NCBI RefSeq assembly: GCF_002737755.1
Contig: NZ_PEGH01000020.1
Coordinates: forward strand, 1 to 64,000
Origin: Caulobacter sp. BP25
GTDB lineage: Bacteria; Pseudomonadota; Alphaproteobacteria; Caulobacterales; Caulobacteraceae
Direction: 5' to 3'
Length of the DNA stretch: 64,000 nucleotides
The notes beneath the pieces were generated by a model that was given only the letters and a program-made list of their open reading frames with translations, did no database searches and was not told where the DNA came from. Below are positions 18,046 through 26,529 of this stretch, in pieces (positions within the stretch are counted from its first letter, which is position 1; each line of letters starts with the position of its first letter). The position numbers and the translations under genes were made by a program.

Positions 18046-18074
18046 ACATGTACGCATAACATGTACGCTTGACA
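18046..18074. promoter_or_regulatory. Tandem ACATGTACGC sites and divergent promoter elements of the yjf operons
   Basis: ACATGTACGC occurs at 18046-18055 and again at 18059-18068, a 13-bp period, each containing the palindrome ACATGT; the first is also preceded by GCGT, making a nearly symmetric GCGT..ACGC site. A TTGACA for the plus strand follows at 18069-18074, and TTGTCA for the minus strand overlaps it (complement of 18070-18075). The arrangement fits an operator covering the minus-strand promoter and touching the plus-strand one. The regulator is inferred to be the adjacent YjfI-like protein. Confidence 0.55.
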
Positions 18075-18196
18075 AGACGCCGTTCAGCGTCATCCTGCGC
18101 CCGACTTCACTCAGGGACAAGCGCGTCCATGGGGAGCGCTGACGTCGCCGATCAGATAGGCATGTCGGCCAGGGATTCGAGGGCTCGCGCACCGCG

Positions 18197-18838
18197 ATGT
18201 TCGGAAAGCTTTTTGGCAGGAAGGACGCCCAGCGCCCCGCCCTGCCCGTCATCCGCAACGTGACCATAGGCCGGACCGTGGTGCTGGACCCTCTGGCCTG
18301 GCGACGCCTGGGCGGCGAAGCGAAGTTCGCCCTGGATCGCGACACCTTGGAGATCACCGCCCAAGGCCTGATCCACCTGAACGACGGCGCGTTCGTGCAT
18401 CGGTTCTATACGGACGACGAAATCCTGTTTCAGGTGGTCTCGGACGACCGCGAAGGCCAGCGCGCCAACGACTTCACCGTCTTCGTTCCGTGGGCCAGCG
18501 AGTATCCGGCCGACCGCGCCGACCGCGACCTGTGGGCCGAGCGCCTGCGCGCCCGAACCTTCCAGCCCGAGGGCCTGCCGGAGTACCGCCGCCTCTGGTT
18601 CGGCGAGGACGCCGAGCGGCAGGACCCCGTTACCCTGTGGGAAGACGTCTATTACGACCGCGAGGGCGCGACGCCCGACCGGCGGCTCTTCCAGACCACC
18701 ATGCTGTTCCACCGCGAGCTTTCGGGCGGCGAGGGCCGCGAACTCTTGCTGGCGCTGACCGCCGAGCCCGAGGACGGTGACGTGACGCACGAGACGATGA
18801 TCGGCCTGCCGCTGTCGGTGGGCGAGTTCAAGGCTTAG
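18197..18838 (+). CDS. yjfK: DUF2491 protein (YjfK family)
   Basis: Soluble protein of 213 residues matching the YjfK/DUF2491 family, which has no known biochemical role. It is mostly beta/alpha with many acidic residues and no signal peptide; segments such as HRFYTDDEILFQVVSDD and LPEYRRLWFGEDAE are family-like. It opens the plus-strand yjf operon (yjfK, yjfL, yjfM), 10 bases before yjfL, and is divergent from yjfI. A GAGGG site lies about 12 nt upstream, so the exact start is moderately certain. Function is inferred only from conserved linkage with PspA and the ATP-grasp enzyme. Confidence 0.85.
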   Translation: MFGKLFGRKDAQRPALPVIRNVTIGRTVVLDPLAWRRLGGEAKFALDRDTLEITAQGLIHLNDGAFVHRFYTDDEILFQVVSDDREGQRANDFTVFVPWASEYPADRADRDLWAERLRARTFQPEGLPEYRRLWFGEDAERQDPVTLWEDVYYDREGATPDRRLFQTTMLFHRELSGGEGRELLLALTAEPEDGDVTHETMIGLPLSVGEFKA

Positions 18839-18848
18839 GGAGAGGCCG

Positions 18849-19262
18849 ATGTTCGACTTCACGGCGTTCCAGGACGGAGCGATCGCGTTCCTGGTGGCCT
18901 TCGTGGCCGCGGGCCTGTTCACGATCGCCTTCAAGTATATCTACCAGTGGGTGACGCCCTATAATGAAAAGGCGTTGATCCGGCAGGGCAACCTGGCTGC
19001 GGCCATCGCCCTGGCCGGCGCCTTGATCGGCTACGTCCTGCCGTTGGCCTCGGCGCTGAGCCACACGGTCAGCCTGCCCGAGTTCGCGGCCTGGGCGACC
19101 CTGGCTGGCGTCATCCAGATCGCCGCCTTCACGGGCGTGCGCCTCGTCGCCCTGCCCGACGTCAAGGCGCGCATCGAGAACGGCGAGACCTCGATCGGGG
19201 TCTATCTGGCGGGCATCTCCATCGCCGTCGGCGTGCTGAACGCCGCCTGCATGACGACCTGA
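18849..19262 (+). CDS. yjfL: DUF350 inner-membrane protein (YjfL family)
   Basis: Integral membrane protein of 137 residues with four predicted transmembrane helices in two repeat units (about 10-32, 50-72, 80-100, 110-135), the DUF350 architecture. The N-terminus contains a short acidic segment before helix 1. GGGAG lies before the ATG. It probably forms the membrane component of the yjf module and may be the docking site for the PspA-like protein; that is inference. It is 10 bases after yjfK and 11 before yjfM. Confidence 0.9.
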   Translation: MFDFTAFQDGAIAFLVAFVAAGLFTIAFKYIYQWVTPYNEKALIRQGNLAAAIALAGALIGYVLPLASALSHTVSLPEFAAWATLAGVIQIAAFTGVRLVALPDVKARIENGETSIGVYLAGISIAVGVLNAACMTT

Positions 19263-19273
19263 GGAGCGGAGCC

Positions 19274-19909
19274 ATGAGCACCCGTAAGCGCTCCACGTCG
19301 CTGCAACTGACGACCATGCTGGCCGGCGCGGCCAGTCTGACCTTGGCCGGGTGCGACGATCCCGGCGTCGGCGCCCAGGCGGGCTGGGATCCCAACCGCG
19401 GCGAGCAGGTCGAGGCCTTCAGCTACAAGTCCCTAGAAGAGTGCAAGGCCGCCAAAGAGGTCTCGGACCAGCAATGCGACACGTCCTGGGCGGCCGCCCA
19501 GAAGGATGACGCCAAGAACGCCCCGCGCTACGACGCCCGCGCGTCGTGCGAAGACGTCTATGGCGCCGGCAACTGCGTGCCCCGCAGCGAGGCCGGCGGC
19601 GGCAGCTTCTTCACGCCCCTCCTCGCTGGCTTCGTGATCGGGCGGATGCTGGACGGCGGCAACTATTATCGAGGGACAGGACTCTACCGCGGGAACGACG
19701 GCTACTACTCGACCTGGGGCGGACGCCTGGGCCGCGACTACGGCACGGGCCGGACCGTCATCACGCGCGACAGCATCGACCCGCCCGACACAATCCGCAA
19801 TGCGCCGCCCAAGGTCCAGACCCGCACCTCCGTCGTCTCGCGCGGTGGCTTCGGCGGCGGCCGCAGCTATGCCTATAGCGGAAGCCACAAGGGCGGCTTC
19901 GGCGGTTAG
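19274..19909 (+). CDS. yjfM: DUF1190 lipoprotein (YjfM family)
   Basis: Lipoprotein of 211 residues with a clear lipobox, LTLAGC (Cys about 26), after a hydrophobic leader; the next residues are Asp-Asp, a known inner-membrane retention signal in enterobacteria. The DUF1190 domain includes YKSLEECKAAKEVSDQQCDTSW and a paired-Cys segment SCEDVYGAGNC. The C-terminal 60 residues are Gly/Arg/Tyr-rich and end in GGSGFGG-like low complexity. GAGGAGCGGAGCC precedes the ATG. It closes the yjfKLM operon and would place part of the module in the periplasm. Confidence 0.9.
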   Translation: MSTRKRSTSLQLTTMLAGAASLTLAGCDDPGVGAQAGWDPNRGEQVEAFSYKSLEECKAAKEVSDQQCDTSWAAAQKDDAKNAPRYDARASCEDVYGAGNCVPRSEAGGGSFFTPLLAGFVIGRMLDGGNYYRGTGLYRGNDGYYSTWGGRLGRDYGTGRTVITRDSIDPPDTIRNAPPKVQTRTSVVSRGGFGGGRSYAYSGSHKGGFGG

Positions 19910-20052
19910 ATCATCAGCGCATTTTTGCGATTGACTCGCAACTAGACATCCCGTTTAGTTGAGAAGTGTTCGCAAGAACGCGTCGGGCCGCTCACCGAAG
20001 TCGGTTCGCCAGGGCGGGTGTCGGCCCCCTGCTCGGCGAGGAGATTTCCGGC

Positions 20053-20544
20053 GTGCGGTCCGACCTTTTCCCTGACCCCTTTCATCACGCATCCGTCGAC
20101 GAGTGCGGCCCGTCGGCGCTGACGCGTGGCGAGCGGGTCCTGCTGTGGATGCTACGCCAATGGGTGACAGCGCGCGTGCTGGGCCAGGAGCCTGGCGAGC
20201 GCCTGTCGCGCGAGGTCGGAAGCCTCGTCTCATCGCGCGTGGCGACCGCCTTTATCCTGCTGATGACCACCATCGAGGGCCAAGTCCGTCGCCCCCTGCG
20301 CATCGCCGCGCCTTGCCGCCAAGGCTACGCCGAGGACGAGCAACGCCTCATCACCGCGTGCGGCGTCTGCCCCGCCGCGCCCGAAATCGCCGAGCGGTTG
20401 CTTGAGCACCTCGTGATGACACCCGAGGCCGTTGTCGTCGCCGCTCGCTTTCTGAACTCGGCCCTGGCTCACGAAGCGCTGGCGTTGCCGCTGAGATTCG
20501 AGGAGCCAGCATACGCGCCGACGACACGCCCCACGCTGCACTGA
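20053..20544 (+). CDS. Conserved hypothetical protein
   Basis: Predicted soluble helical protein of 163 residues that I do not recognise. Two Cys-containing segments, APCRQGYAEDEQRL and TACGVCPAAPEIAERL, stand out and could bind metal or form a disulfide. An upstream ATG (19966) is open in frame, but GAGGAGA lies 7 bases before GTG 20053 and the coding character is better from there. It is convergent with the phosphatase gene, whose stop is 3 bases away. No link to the yjf operon beyond adjacency. Confidence 0.6.
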   Translation: MRSDLFPDPFHHASVDECGPSALTRGERVLLWMLRQWVTARVLGQEPGERLSREVGSLVSSRVATAFILLMTTIEGQVRRPLRIAAPCRQGYAEDEQRLITACGVCPAAPEIAERLLEHLVMTPEAVVVAARFLNSALAHEALALPLRFEEPAYAPTTRPTLH

Positions 20545-20547
20545 GTC

Positions 20548-21024
20548 TCAGCGGTAGCCCTGGTGCGCCAGGCGCTGGGCCAGGGCCCTCGCCGCCATCT
20601 CGACGTCGCGCCAAGTCACGTCAAAGTCGCTGGCGTCGCCATAGTAGGGATCGGCCACCGCCCTGCCCTGGTGCCCGGGCACCAGGTCCAGCAGCAGCCC
20701 CAGCTCCGCCGTCGCGCCATGCGGCGCAAGCGCCCGAAGGCCGTTCAGATTGGCCTCATCCAGCGCGTAGATGTGGGTGAAGAGGCGGAAGTCGTCCTTG
20801 GTCACCTTGCGAGCGCGCTGGCGGGCGATATCGACGCCGTTGCGGCGGGCGGCGGCGATGGCGCGCGGGTCCGGCGGCTCGCCAGCGTGCCAGCCGCCCG
20901 TGCCAGCCGAGTCGACGACCACATCCAGTTGCATCCGTTGCGCCTCGGCCCGGAACGCCCCCTCGGCCAACGGCGAGCGGCAGATGTTGCCAAGACACAC
21001 GAACAGAACCGAAGCCTTAGCCAT
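20548..21024 (-). CDS. Low-molecular-weight protein tyrosine phosphatase
   Basis: Cytoplasmic LMW phosphatase of about 158 residues. The P-loop VCLGNICRSP (C-x5-R-S) is at residues about 9-18 and the acid motif ADPYYGDASDF near 125-135. The start at ATG 21024 overlaps the stop of the 5-oxoprolinase gene by one base (TGATG); a TTG one codon earlier opens the frame but is not needed. Such enzymes dephosphorylate protein Tyr or, in some bacteria, low-Mr phosphoesters or arsenate; there is no polysaccharide gene cluster here to suggest a BY-kinase partner. Confidence 0.92.
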   Translation of the reverse strand: MAKASVLFVCLGNICRSPLAEGAFRAEAQRMQLDVVVDSAGTGGWHAGEPPDPRAIAAARRNGVDIARQRARKVTKDDFRLFTHIYALDEANLNGLRALAPHGATAELGLLLDLVPGHQGRAVADPYYGDASDFDVTWRDVEMAARALAQRLAHQGYR

Positions 21025-24000
21025 CAAGCCGTTCCCCAGCCGCCGCCGCCCGGCGTTTCAATGACGATAGCGTCGCCCGCGCCGACTCGCACCAAGTCCG
21101 TCGCGGCCAGGGGCTGCACCTCACCATCGACGCGCTCGACCCGCGCCGCGCCAAGCGCGCCAGGCTGACCGCCCTCCAGCCCGAACGGCGGGACGCGGCG
21201 ACGATTAGACAGCAGGCTGACGGTCATCGGCTCTCGGAAGCCGATCTTGCGCACGACGCCGTCACCGCCGCGATGCGTCCCTTCGCCGCCGGAGCCGCGC
21301 CGGATCGAGAAGGCTTCGACCAGCACCGGATAGCGCGCCTCCAGCACCTCGGGGTCGGTCAGGCGGCTGTTGGTCATGTGGGTCTGGACCGCGTCGGTCC
21401 CGTCGAAGTCCGGCCCCGCACCGGAGCCGCCGCAGATGGTCTCGTAGTACTGCCGCCGCTCGTCGCCGAACGTGAAGTTGTTCATGGTGCCCTGGGCGGC
21501 GGCCATCACGCCGAGAGCGCCGTAGAGGGCGTCGACCACGACTTGGCTGGTCTCGACATTGCCCGCCACCACCGCCGCCGGATAGCGCGGCCGCAGCATA
21601 GAGCCCTCGGGGATCACCAGCTCGACCGGCCGCAGGCAGCCGTCGTTCATCGGAATCTCGTCGTCCACCAGCGTGCGGAACACGTAAAGCGCCGCCGCCC
21701 GGCAAATCGAGGCGGGGGCGTTGAAGTTGGTCGGAACCTGGTCGCTCGTTCCGGTGAAGTCGACACGGGCGGTTCGGGTCTCCTGGTCGACTTCGATCGC
21801 GACCTTCACAACCGCGCCGTCGTCCAACTCGTAGGCGAACGAGCCGCTCTCCATCGTCGCCAGCACGCGACGGACGGCCTCCTCGGCGTTGTCCTGCACG
21901 TGGGCCATGTAGGCCTCGACGACGTCCTGGCCAAACTCGGCGACCATCCCGGTGAGCGCTTCAGCCCCGCGCGCGCAGGCGGCGATTTGGGCCTTCAGAT
22001 CGCCGATATTCTGGTCGGGATTTCGCGCCGGCCATTCGCCCGAAGCCAGCAGGGCCCGGGTCTCGGCCTCGCGGAAGCGACCATCCTCGACCAGCAGGAA
22101 ATTCTCGATCAGGACGCCCTCTTCCTCGACCGTCTTGCTGTTCGGCGGCATCGAGCCTGGCGTGATCCCGCCGATGTCACCCTGATGTCCCCGCGCGGCG
22201 ACGTAGAACAGCAAGGCTTCCGTCGCATCGAACACCGGCATGACCACGGTCACGTCCGGAAGATGGGTGCCGCCGTTGTAGGGCGCGTTCAGCATGTAGA
22301 CGTCGCCGGGTTTCATCCCGCGTCCATCGGAAAGGCGAGCGTCGCGGATCGCCCGCACGCTGTCGCCCATCGAGCCCAGGTGTACGGGCATGTGCGGGGC
22401 GTTGGCGATTAGGTTGCCGTCGCGGTCGAACAGGGCGCAGGAGAAGTCCAGTCGCTCCTTGATGTTGACCGAATAGGCGGTGTTCTGCAGGGCGAACCCC
22501 ATCTCTTCGGCCACGGCCATGAAGAGGTTGTTGAACACCTCCAGCATGACCGGATCGGCCTGCGTCCCGATCGCCTTGCGGCTCGGCAGGGCGACAACGC
22601 GGTCCAGGATCAGGTTCAGCCGTGCGTCGACGCGGGCGCGCCAACCAGGCTCAACAACGGTGGTGCCCGTAGCCTCCCGGATGATGGCGGGACCGAGCAC
22701 CTCAACGCCAACGCCAAGGGCTTCACGGTCGAACACGGGCGCCTCTTGCGACGCACCAGCCATTCGCGCCTCGACAGTCGCGATCGCCTTGGCCGCTCCC
22801 GTGGCCTTGGCCTCGCCCAAGCTGGGCTCGGCGCCAGCATCCGCGTGGCCGATGGCCTCCACCGACAACGTCTCGATCACCAGCGGCGTCGCCGGCGATG
22901 TGAAGCCAAACCGGCGCTGATGAAGGTTCTCGAAAGCCACGCGCACGACGGAGGCGTCGCCGAACGGGACCACGAGCGGCGTATCCGTGCCGGCGTACTT
23001 CACACGCAATGTCGCGACGGTCTCCACCGAGGCCATCGGCACGTCCTGCGCGCGCAAGGCCGCCTCGGCCTCGCCAGCCAAAGTCGCCGCCCGCGCCGCC
23101 AGGTCGCCTGCGTCATGGAGCGTCCGCTCGACCGTCTCCTCGCGGATTAGGCGCAGGTCGGCCAGACCCATGCCATAGGCCGAAAGCACGCCCGCGAACG
23201 GGTGGATCATCACCTTGGTCATGCCAAGGGCGTCGGCGACCAGGCAGGCGTGCTGGCCGCCCGCGCCCCCGAAACAGGCCAGGACGTAGCGGGTAACATC
23301 GTAGCCGCGCTGGATCGAGATCTGCCGGACGGCCTTGGCCATGTTCTCGACGGCGATGGTGACGAAGCCCTCGGCGACCTCCTGGGGCGTCATCGCCTTG
23401 CCGGTCGCCCAGACGATCTCCGCCGCCATCGCTTCAAAGCCGTGCGTCACGGCCTCTACGTCTAGCGGCTGGTCGGCGTTCGGACCGAACACTTTGGGAA
23501 AGAACTCCGGCCGCAGCTTGCCCAGCATGACGTTGCAGTCCGTGACCGTCAGCGGCCCGCCCCGGCGGTAGGCCGCCGGCCCCGGGACAGCCCCGGCCGA
23601 GGCGGGGCCCACCCGCAACCGCGCGCCGTCAAACGAGCAGATCGAGCCGCCGCCCGCCGCCACGGTGTGGATGTTCATCATCGGCGCGCGCATCCGCACG
23701 CCCGCCACCACCGTCTCGAAGGCACGCTCGTACGCGCCGGCATAGTGGCAGACGTCGGTCGAGGTGCCGCCCATGTCGAAGCCGATCACCCGATCGAAGC
23801 CGGCCTCCACCGCCGTCCGCGCCATGCCGACCACCCCACCGGCGGGGCCAGATAGGATAGCGTCCTTGCCCCGGAAGGCGCGCGCATCGGTCAGGCCGCC
23901 GTTCGACTGCATGAAGAGAAGCCGCGTATCATGGCCTAACGCCCCACTGACCTGGTCCACATATCGCCGCAGGATGGGCGACAGGTAGGCGTCGACAACC

Positions 24001-24614
24001 GTCGTGTCTCCGCGCCCGACCAGCTTCATCAGCGGGCTGACCTCGTGGCTGACCGAGACCTGTGTGAAGCCGATCCCGCGCGCGATCGCGGCTGCGCGCG
24101 CCTCGTGCTCGGTGAAGCGAAAGCCATGCAGCAGCACGATCGCCACCGCGCGGAAACCGGCGTCGTAGGCGGCTTGCAGGTCTCGCCGCGCGGCGACCTC
24201 GTCCAGCGGGCGCAGCACCTCGCCCTCTATGCTCATGCGTTCGTCGAGCTCGACGACGCGGTCGTACAGCGCCTCGGGCTTGACGATATGGCGCTCGAAC
24301 AGTTTCGGCCGCGCTTGGTAGCCGATCCGCAGGGCGTCGGCGTGGCCTTGCGTGATGGCCAGCACCGTCGGCTCGCCCTTGCGCTCGAGCAGGGCGTTGG
24401 TCGCGACCGTAGTGCCCATCTTCACCGCGTCGATGCGCGCGCCGCTGGGCAGCAAGGCCCGGACACCCGCCACGGCGGCGTCAGCGTAGTGTTCGGGGTT
24501 CTCCGACAGCAGCTTGTGGGTGATCAGCGCCCCGTCCGGCCGCCGCGCGACGATGTCCGTGAACGTGCCGCCGCGATCGATCCAGAACTCCCAGCCGCGC
24601 GGGTATTGGGTCAT
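21024..24614 (-). CDS. 5-oxoprolinase (HyuA-HyuB fusion)
   Basis: ATP-dependent 5-oxo-L-proline hydrolase, or a related hydantoinase, of 1196 residues. The HyuA-like N-terminal half (about 1-670) has the actin/hexokinase-like nucleotide-binding pieces [18 protein letters not shown] and [14 protein letters not shown]; the HyuB-like half (about 690-1196) begins [19 protein letters not shown] and includes [18 protein letters not shown]. This full-length fusion is the arrangement of eukaryotic OPLAH and several proteobacterial enzymes. It would recycle 5-oxoproline to glutamate. Start at ATG 24614. Hydantoinase or N-methylhydantoinase activity cannot be excluded from sequence. Confidence 0.92.
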   Translation of the reverse strand: MTQYPRGWEFWIDRGGTFTDIVARRPDGALITHKLLSENPEHYADAAVAGVRALLPSGARIDAVKMGTTVATNALLERKGEPTVLAITQGHADALRIGYQARPKLFERHIVKPEALYDRVVELDERMSIEGEVLRPLDEVAARRDLQAAYDAGFRAVAIVLLHGFRFTEHEARAAAIARGIGFTQVSVSHEVSPLMKLVGRGDTTVVDAYLSPILRRYVDQVSGALGHDTRLLFMQSNGGLTDARAFRGKDAILSGPAGGVVGMARTAVEAGFDRVIGFDMGGTSTDVCHYAGAYERAFETVVAGVRMRAPMMNIHTVAAGGGSICSFDGARLRVGPASAGAVPGPAAYRRGGPLTVTDCNVMLGKLRPEFFPKVFGPNADQPLDVEAVTHGFEAMAAEIVWATGKAMTPQEVAEGFVTIAVENMAKAVRQISIQRGYDVTRYVLACFGGAGGQHACLVADALGMTKVMIHPFAGVLSAYGMGLADLRLIREETVERTLHDAGDLAARAATLAGEAEAALRAQDVPMASVETVATLRVKYAGTDTPLVVPFGDASVVRVAFENLHQRRFGFTSPATPLVIETLSVEAIGHADAGAEPSLGEAKATGAAKAIATVEARMAGASQEAPVFDREALGVGVEVLGPAIIREATGTTVVEPGWRARVDARLNLILDRVVALPSRKAIGTQADPVMLEVFNNLFMAVAEEMGFALQNTAYSVNIKERLDFSCALFDRDGNLIANAPHMPVHLGSMGDSVRAIRDARLSDGRGMKPGDVYMLNAPYNGGTHLPDVTVVMPVFDATEALLFYVAARGHQGDIGGITPGSMPPNSKTVEEEGVLIENFLLVEDGRFREAETRALLASGEWPARNPDQNIGDLKAQIAACARGAEALTGMVAEFGQDVVEAYMAHVQDNAEEAVRRVLATMESGSFAYELDDGAVVKVAIEVDQETRTARVDFTGTSDQVPTNFNAPASICRAAALYVFRTLVDDEIPMNDGCLRPVELVIPEGSMLRPRYPAAVVAGNVETSQVVVDALYGALGVMAAAQGTMNNFTFGDERRQYYETICGGSGAGPDFDGTDAVQTHMTNSRLTDPEVLEARYPVLVEAFSIRRGSGGEGTHRGGDGVVRKIGFREPMTVSLLSNRRRVPPFGLEGGQPGALGAARVERVDGEVQPLAATDLVRVGAGDAIVIETPGGGGWGTA

Positions 24615-24662
24615 GGGGGGCGGAACTCCTTGCTCCGCCCCTCATAGCGGCTCCCTCAAAGT

Positions 24663-24762
24663 TGTCATCCCGGCCGTAGCAGAGCGGAGAGCCGGGACCG
24701 CAGAAAGCTCGGCGTTTGCGGCGGTCCCGGATCGGCGCGCTGCGCGCTTGTCCGGGATGACA
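24663..24762. repeat. Nested palindromic intergenic repeat (TGTCATCCCGG family)
   Basis: Outer arms TGTCATCCCGG (24663-24673) and CCGGGATGACA (24752-24762) and inner arms CCGGGACCGC (24692-24701) and GCGGTCCCGG (24721-24730) form a cruciform-like element of about 100 bp. It fills the gap between the oxoprolinase and the GDT1 gene. Similar CCGGGATGAC palindromes are widespread between alphaproteobacterial genes; it may also act as a transcription terminator for the upstream GDT1 gene. Confidence 0.8.
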
Positions 24763-24773
24763 GCTTTTACGGC

Positions 24774-25349
24774 CTATTTCAGAATCCCCAGCAACTCCGC
24801 CGCCTGCCACAGACCCAGCAACAGGAAGATCACCGCCGCGCCGATGCGGACGTACTTCAGCGGCACGATCTTGGTCGCCGCCTCGCCCAGATAGACAGCC
24901 GGGACGTTGGCCAGCATCATGCCCAGGGTCGTGCCAGCGGCAACCCAAGCAATGGAATGAAACTTGGCGCCAAGGGCGACGGTGGCGATCTGGGTCTTGT
25001 CGCCCATCTCGACCAGGAAGAAGGCGACCGTGGTGGTCAGGAACACGCCATAGCGGCCGGCGCTCGTCCCTTCCTCGTCGTCGGCCTTGTCCGGGATCAG
25101 GGCCCAGGCGGCCATGGCGATGAAGGAAATGGCGATCGCCCACTTGAACCCGGCCCCGCTCAGGACGTCCGACACCCAGTAGCCGGCTGTCGCGGCCAGC
25201 GCGTGGTTGGCGAGCGTCGCCACCAGGATACCCATAATAATCGGGACGGGCTTCTTGAACCGCGTGGCCAGGATGATGGCCAAAAGCTGGGTCTTATCGC
25301 CGATCTCGGCGATGGCCACGACCAGGGTCGAGACGAGCAGGGCTTCCAC
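24774..25349 (-). CDS. GDT1/UPF0016 family cation (Mn2+) transporter
   Basis: Inner-membrane protein of 191 residues with about six helices and the duplicated family motif E-x-G-D-K-T, seen here as AEIGDKTQLLAIILA and VEMGDKTQIATVALG. Homologues export manganese or exchange Ca/Mn for protons. The frame opens at 25397, but GGAGGA lies 8 bases before GTG 25349, which begins exactly at the family start (VEALLVSTLVV). The leader upstream is strongly structured and may be a manganese riboswitch. Confidence 0.9.
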   Translation of the reverse strand: MEALLVSTLVVAIAEIGDKTQLLAIILATRFKKPVPIIMGILVATLANHALAATAGYWVSDVLSGAGFKWAIAISFIAMAAWALIPDKADDEEGTSAGRYGVFLTTTVAFFLVEMGDKTQIATVALGAKFHSIAWVAAGTTLGMMLANVPAVYLGEAATKIVPLKYVRIGAAVIFLLLGLWQAAELLGILK

Positions 25350-25475
25350 TGAAATAGTCCTCCGGGCCGGGCGCATGCCAATAGCGTCGACGCCCACCCG
25401 GCCCGGATGGAGATCGGCGCCATTGGTCTCGCCAAGGAAGCTTCAAGTCCGCTTCCCTTCCCCGCGCCATGCTCC
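25350..25475 (-). promoter_or_regulatory. Structured 5' leader, candidate yybP-ykoY (Mn2+) riboswitch
   Basis: Upstream of the UPF0016 gene the minus-strand RNA can pair 25400-25406 and 25391-25395 with 25362-25368 and 25369-25373, closing a stem around GCGUCGACGCUAUUGGC and ending within the GGAGGA ribosome site (25358-25363). A GGGGAG box occurs near 25465-25475 and GGCGAGACC near 25427-25437. UPF0016 genes in proteobacteria are often preceded by yybP-ykoY elements, so position supports the call; I cannot confirm every consensus base by eye. Confidence 0.45.
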
Positions 25476-25587
25476 CCTCTCGAAAGAAAGAGGCGGCAAG
25501 TGTGTTGACGGCGGGGCCCGCTGATAGGCGCGGGCGGCTACTCCCCAAAGGTGAGCGGCGTGTAGCGGGTGGAGGGATCGAGGTCAA

Positions 25588-25698
25588 TCTCCCTTCCCCC
25601 TTGATGGGGGAAGGGTCGGGGATGGGGGTGATGCGGCGGTTCAGCCATACAGGCCTTAGGTCACCCCCACCCTACCCTCCCCCATCAAGGGGGAGGGA
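25588..25698. repeat. Palindromic intergenic repeat (CCCCCTTGATGGGGG family)
   Basis: Two arms, each itself palindromic (CCCCCTTGATGGGGG near 25596-25610 and CCCCCATCAAGGGGG near 25679-25693), are arranged as a long inverted repeat with extra pairing of GGATGGGGGTGA and TCACCCCCACCC. The element ends at the stop codon of the downstream DUF2793 gene. Elements of this kind are common in Caulobacter and Rhizobiales intergenic DNA. Confidence 0.8.
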
Positions 25699-26436
25699 TC
25701 AGACGGATTGCGGCGCGTCGAAGCGCATAACGTGGATGGCGACCCTGACCTTACCGCTGACGAAGTTACCGCCCACGGCCGTCAGCACCACCGGCGTATC
25801 GGCATAGTAGGCCGTCGGTCCCACCACCCCGATGTTGCTGGAATTCTTGGCCACGCCCAGCGAGCCGCCGAACTTGCTGGCCTCGCCCGCGACGCCGCAG
25901 TTGTACGCTGTGGCGCCGGTGACCGCGACCGTGGTGCGGGTCGAGACCGCCAGCACGATCGCGCGGCTGGGAATGACAATGCTGGTCGCGGTCGAGGCGC
26001 CCGACAGGGTCACTTCCTGCTCCAGGATCTCGAGCCGGATGGCGGCGAGGTTTGGTGTCGCGGCGGCGGTCAGGCTTCGGAAGGTGGCCGACAAGGGCGT
26101 CCACGCCGCGCCGTCGAAGGCGACCACCTGGTTCTCGTCCTTGACCCAGGCCAGCACGCCCTCGGCCGGCGCGAGCGGCTCCCAGGCGCCGGCCTCGAAG
26201 CGCATCAGGGTTCCGGCCGACTGTCCGGCCCAGGCCGCGCCCGTAGCGCCGGCCGGGAGGATCCAGACGCCGCCAGCCGCCGGGCTGGCGGGTTGGGTCG
26301 TGACGCTGCGGCTCTCGACGGCGAGCTGAACGAGGCCGTCCAGCCGGGCGAGGCTTTCATTGATGGGAATATGCTTCTGCGCCTGTGCGGCGACCACATA
26401 GGGCAGGCCAAGGCGGGGCGTAACGTCGTCGAACAT
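25699..26436 (-). CDS. DUF2793 phage/GTA-tail-like protein
   Basis: Protein of 245 residues with an N-terminal DUF2793 domain (about 1-110; PRLGLPYVVAAQAQKHIPINESLARLDGL), which is usually found in phage-like or gene-transfer-agent-associated tail proteins. The remainder is a beta-rich segment with many Ala/Thr/Val residues, compatible with a tail-fibre-like shaft or receptor-binding part. No other phage genes are nearby, so it appears to be an orphan or is used in another surface role. No signal peptide. A palindromic repeat abuts its 3' end. Confidence 0.75.
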   Translation of the reverse strand: MFDDVTPRLGLPYVVAAQAQKHIPINESLARLDGLVQLAVESRSVTTQPASPAAGGVWILPAGATGAAWAGQSAGTLMRFEAGAWEPLAPAEGVLAWVKDENQVVAFDGAAWTPLSATFRSLTAAATPNLAAIRLEILEQEVTLSGASTATSIVIPSRAIVLAVSTRTTVAVTGATAYNCGVAGEASKFGGSLGVAKNSSNIGVVGPTAYYADTPVVLTAVGGNFVSGKVRVAIHVMRFDAPQSV

Positions 26437-26529
26437 GAGGCGGCTCCGAGAGCGATGAAAGACGCTCTCAGCATCACGCCGCGCTCAGCGCCGGGGACGG
26501 ACAGCTCTCCGCCCCCGTTGAACGCCCGT

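Noticed and set aside
25699-26436. Prophage
   Set aside because: Only one phage-like gene is present and neighbours are metabolic genes.
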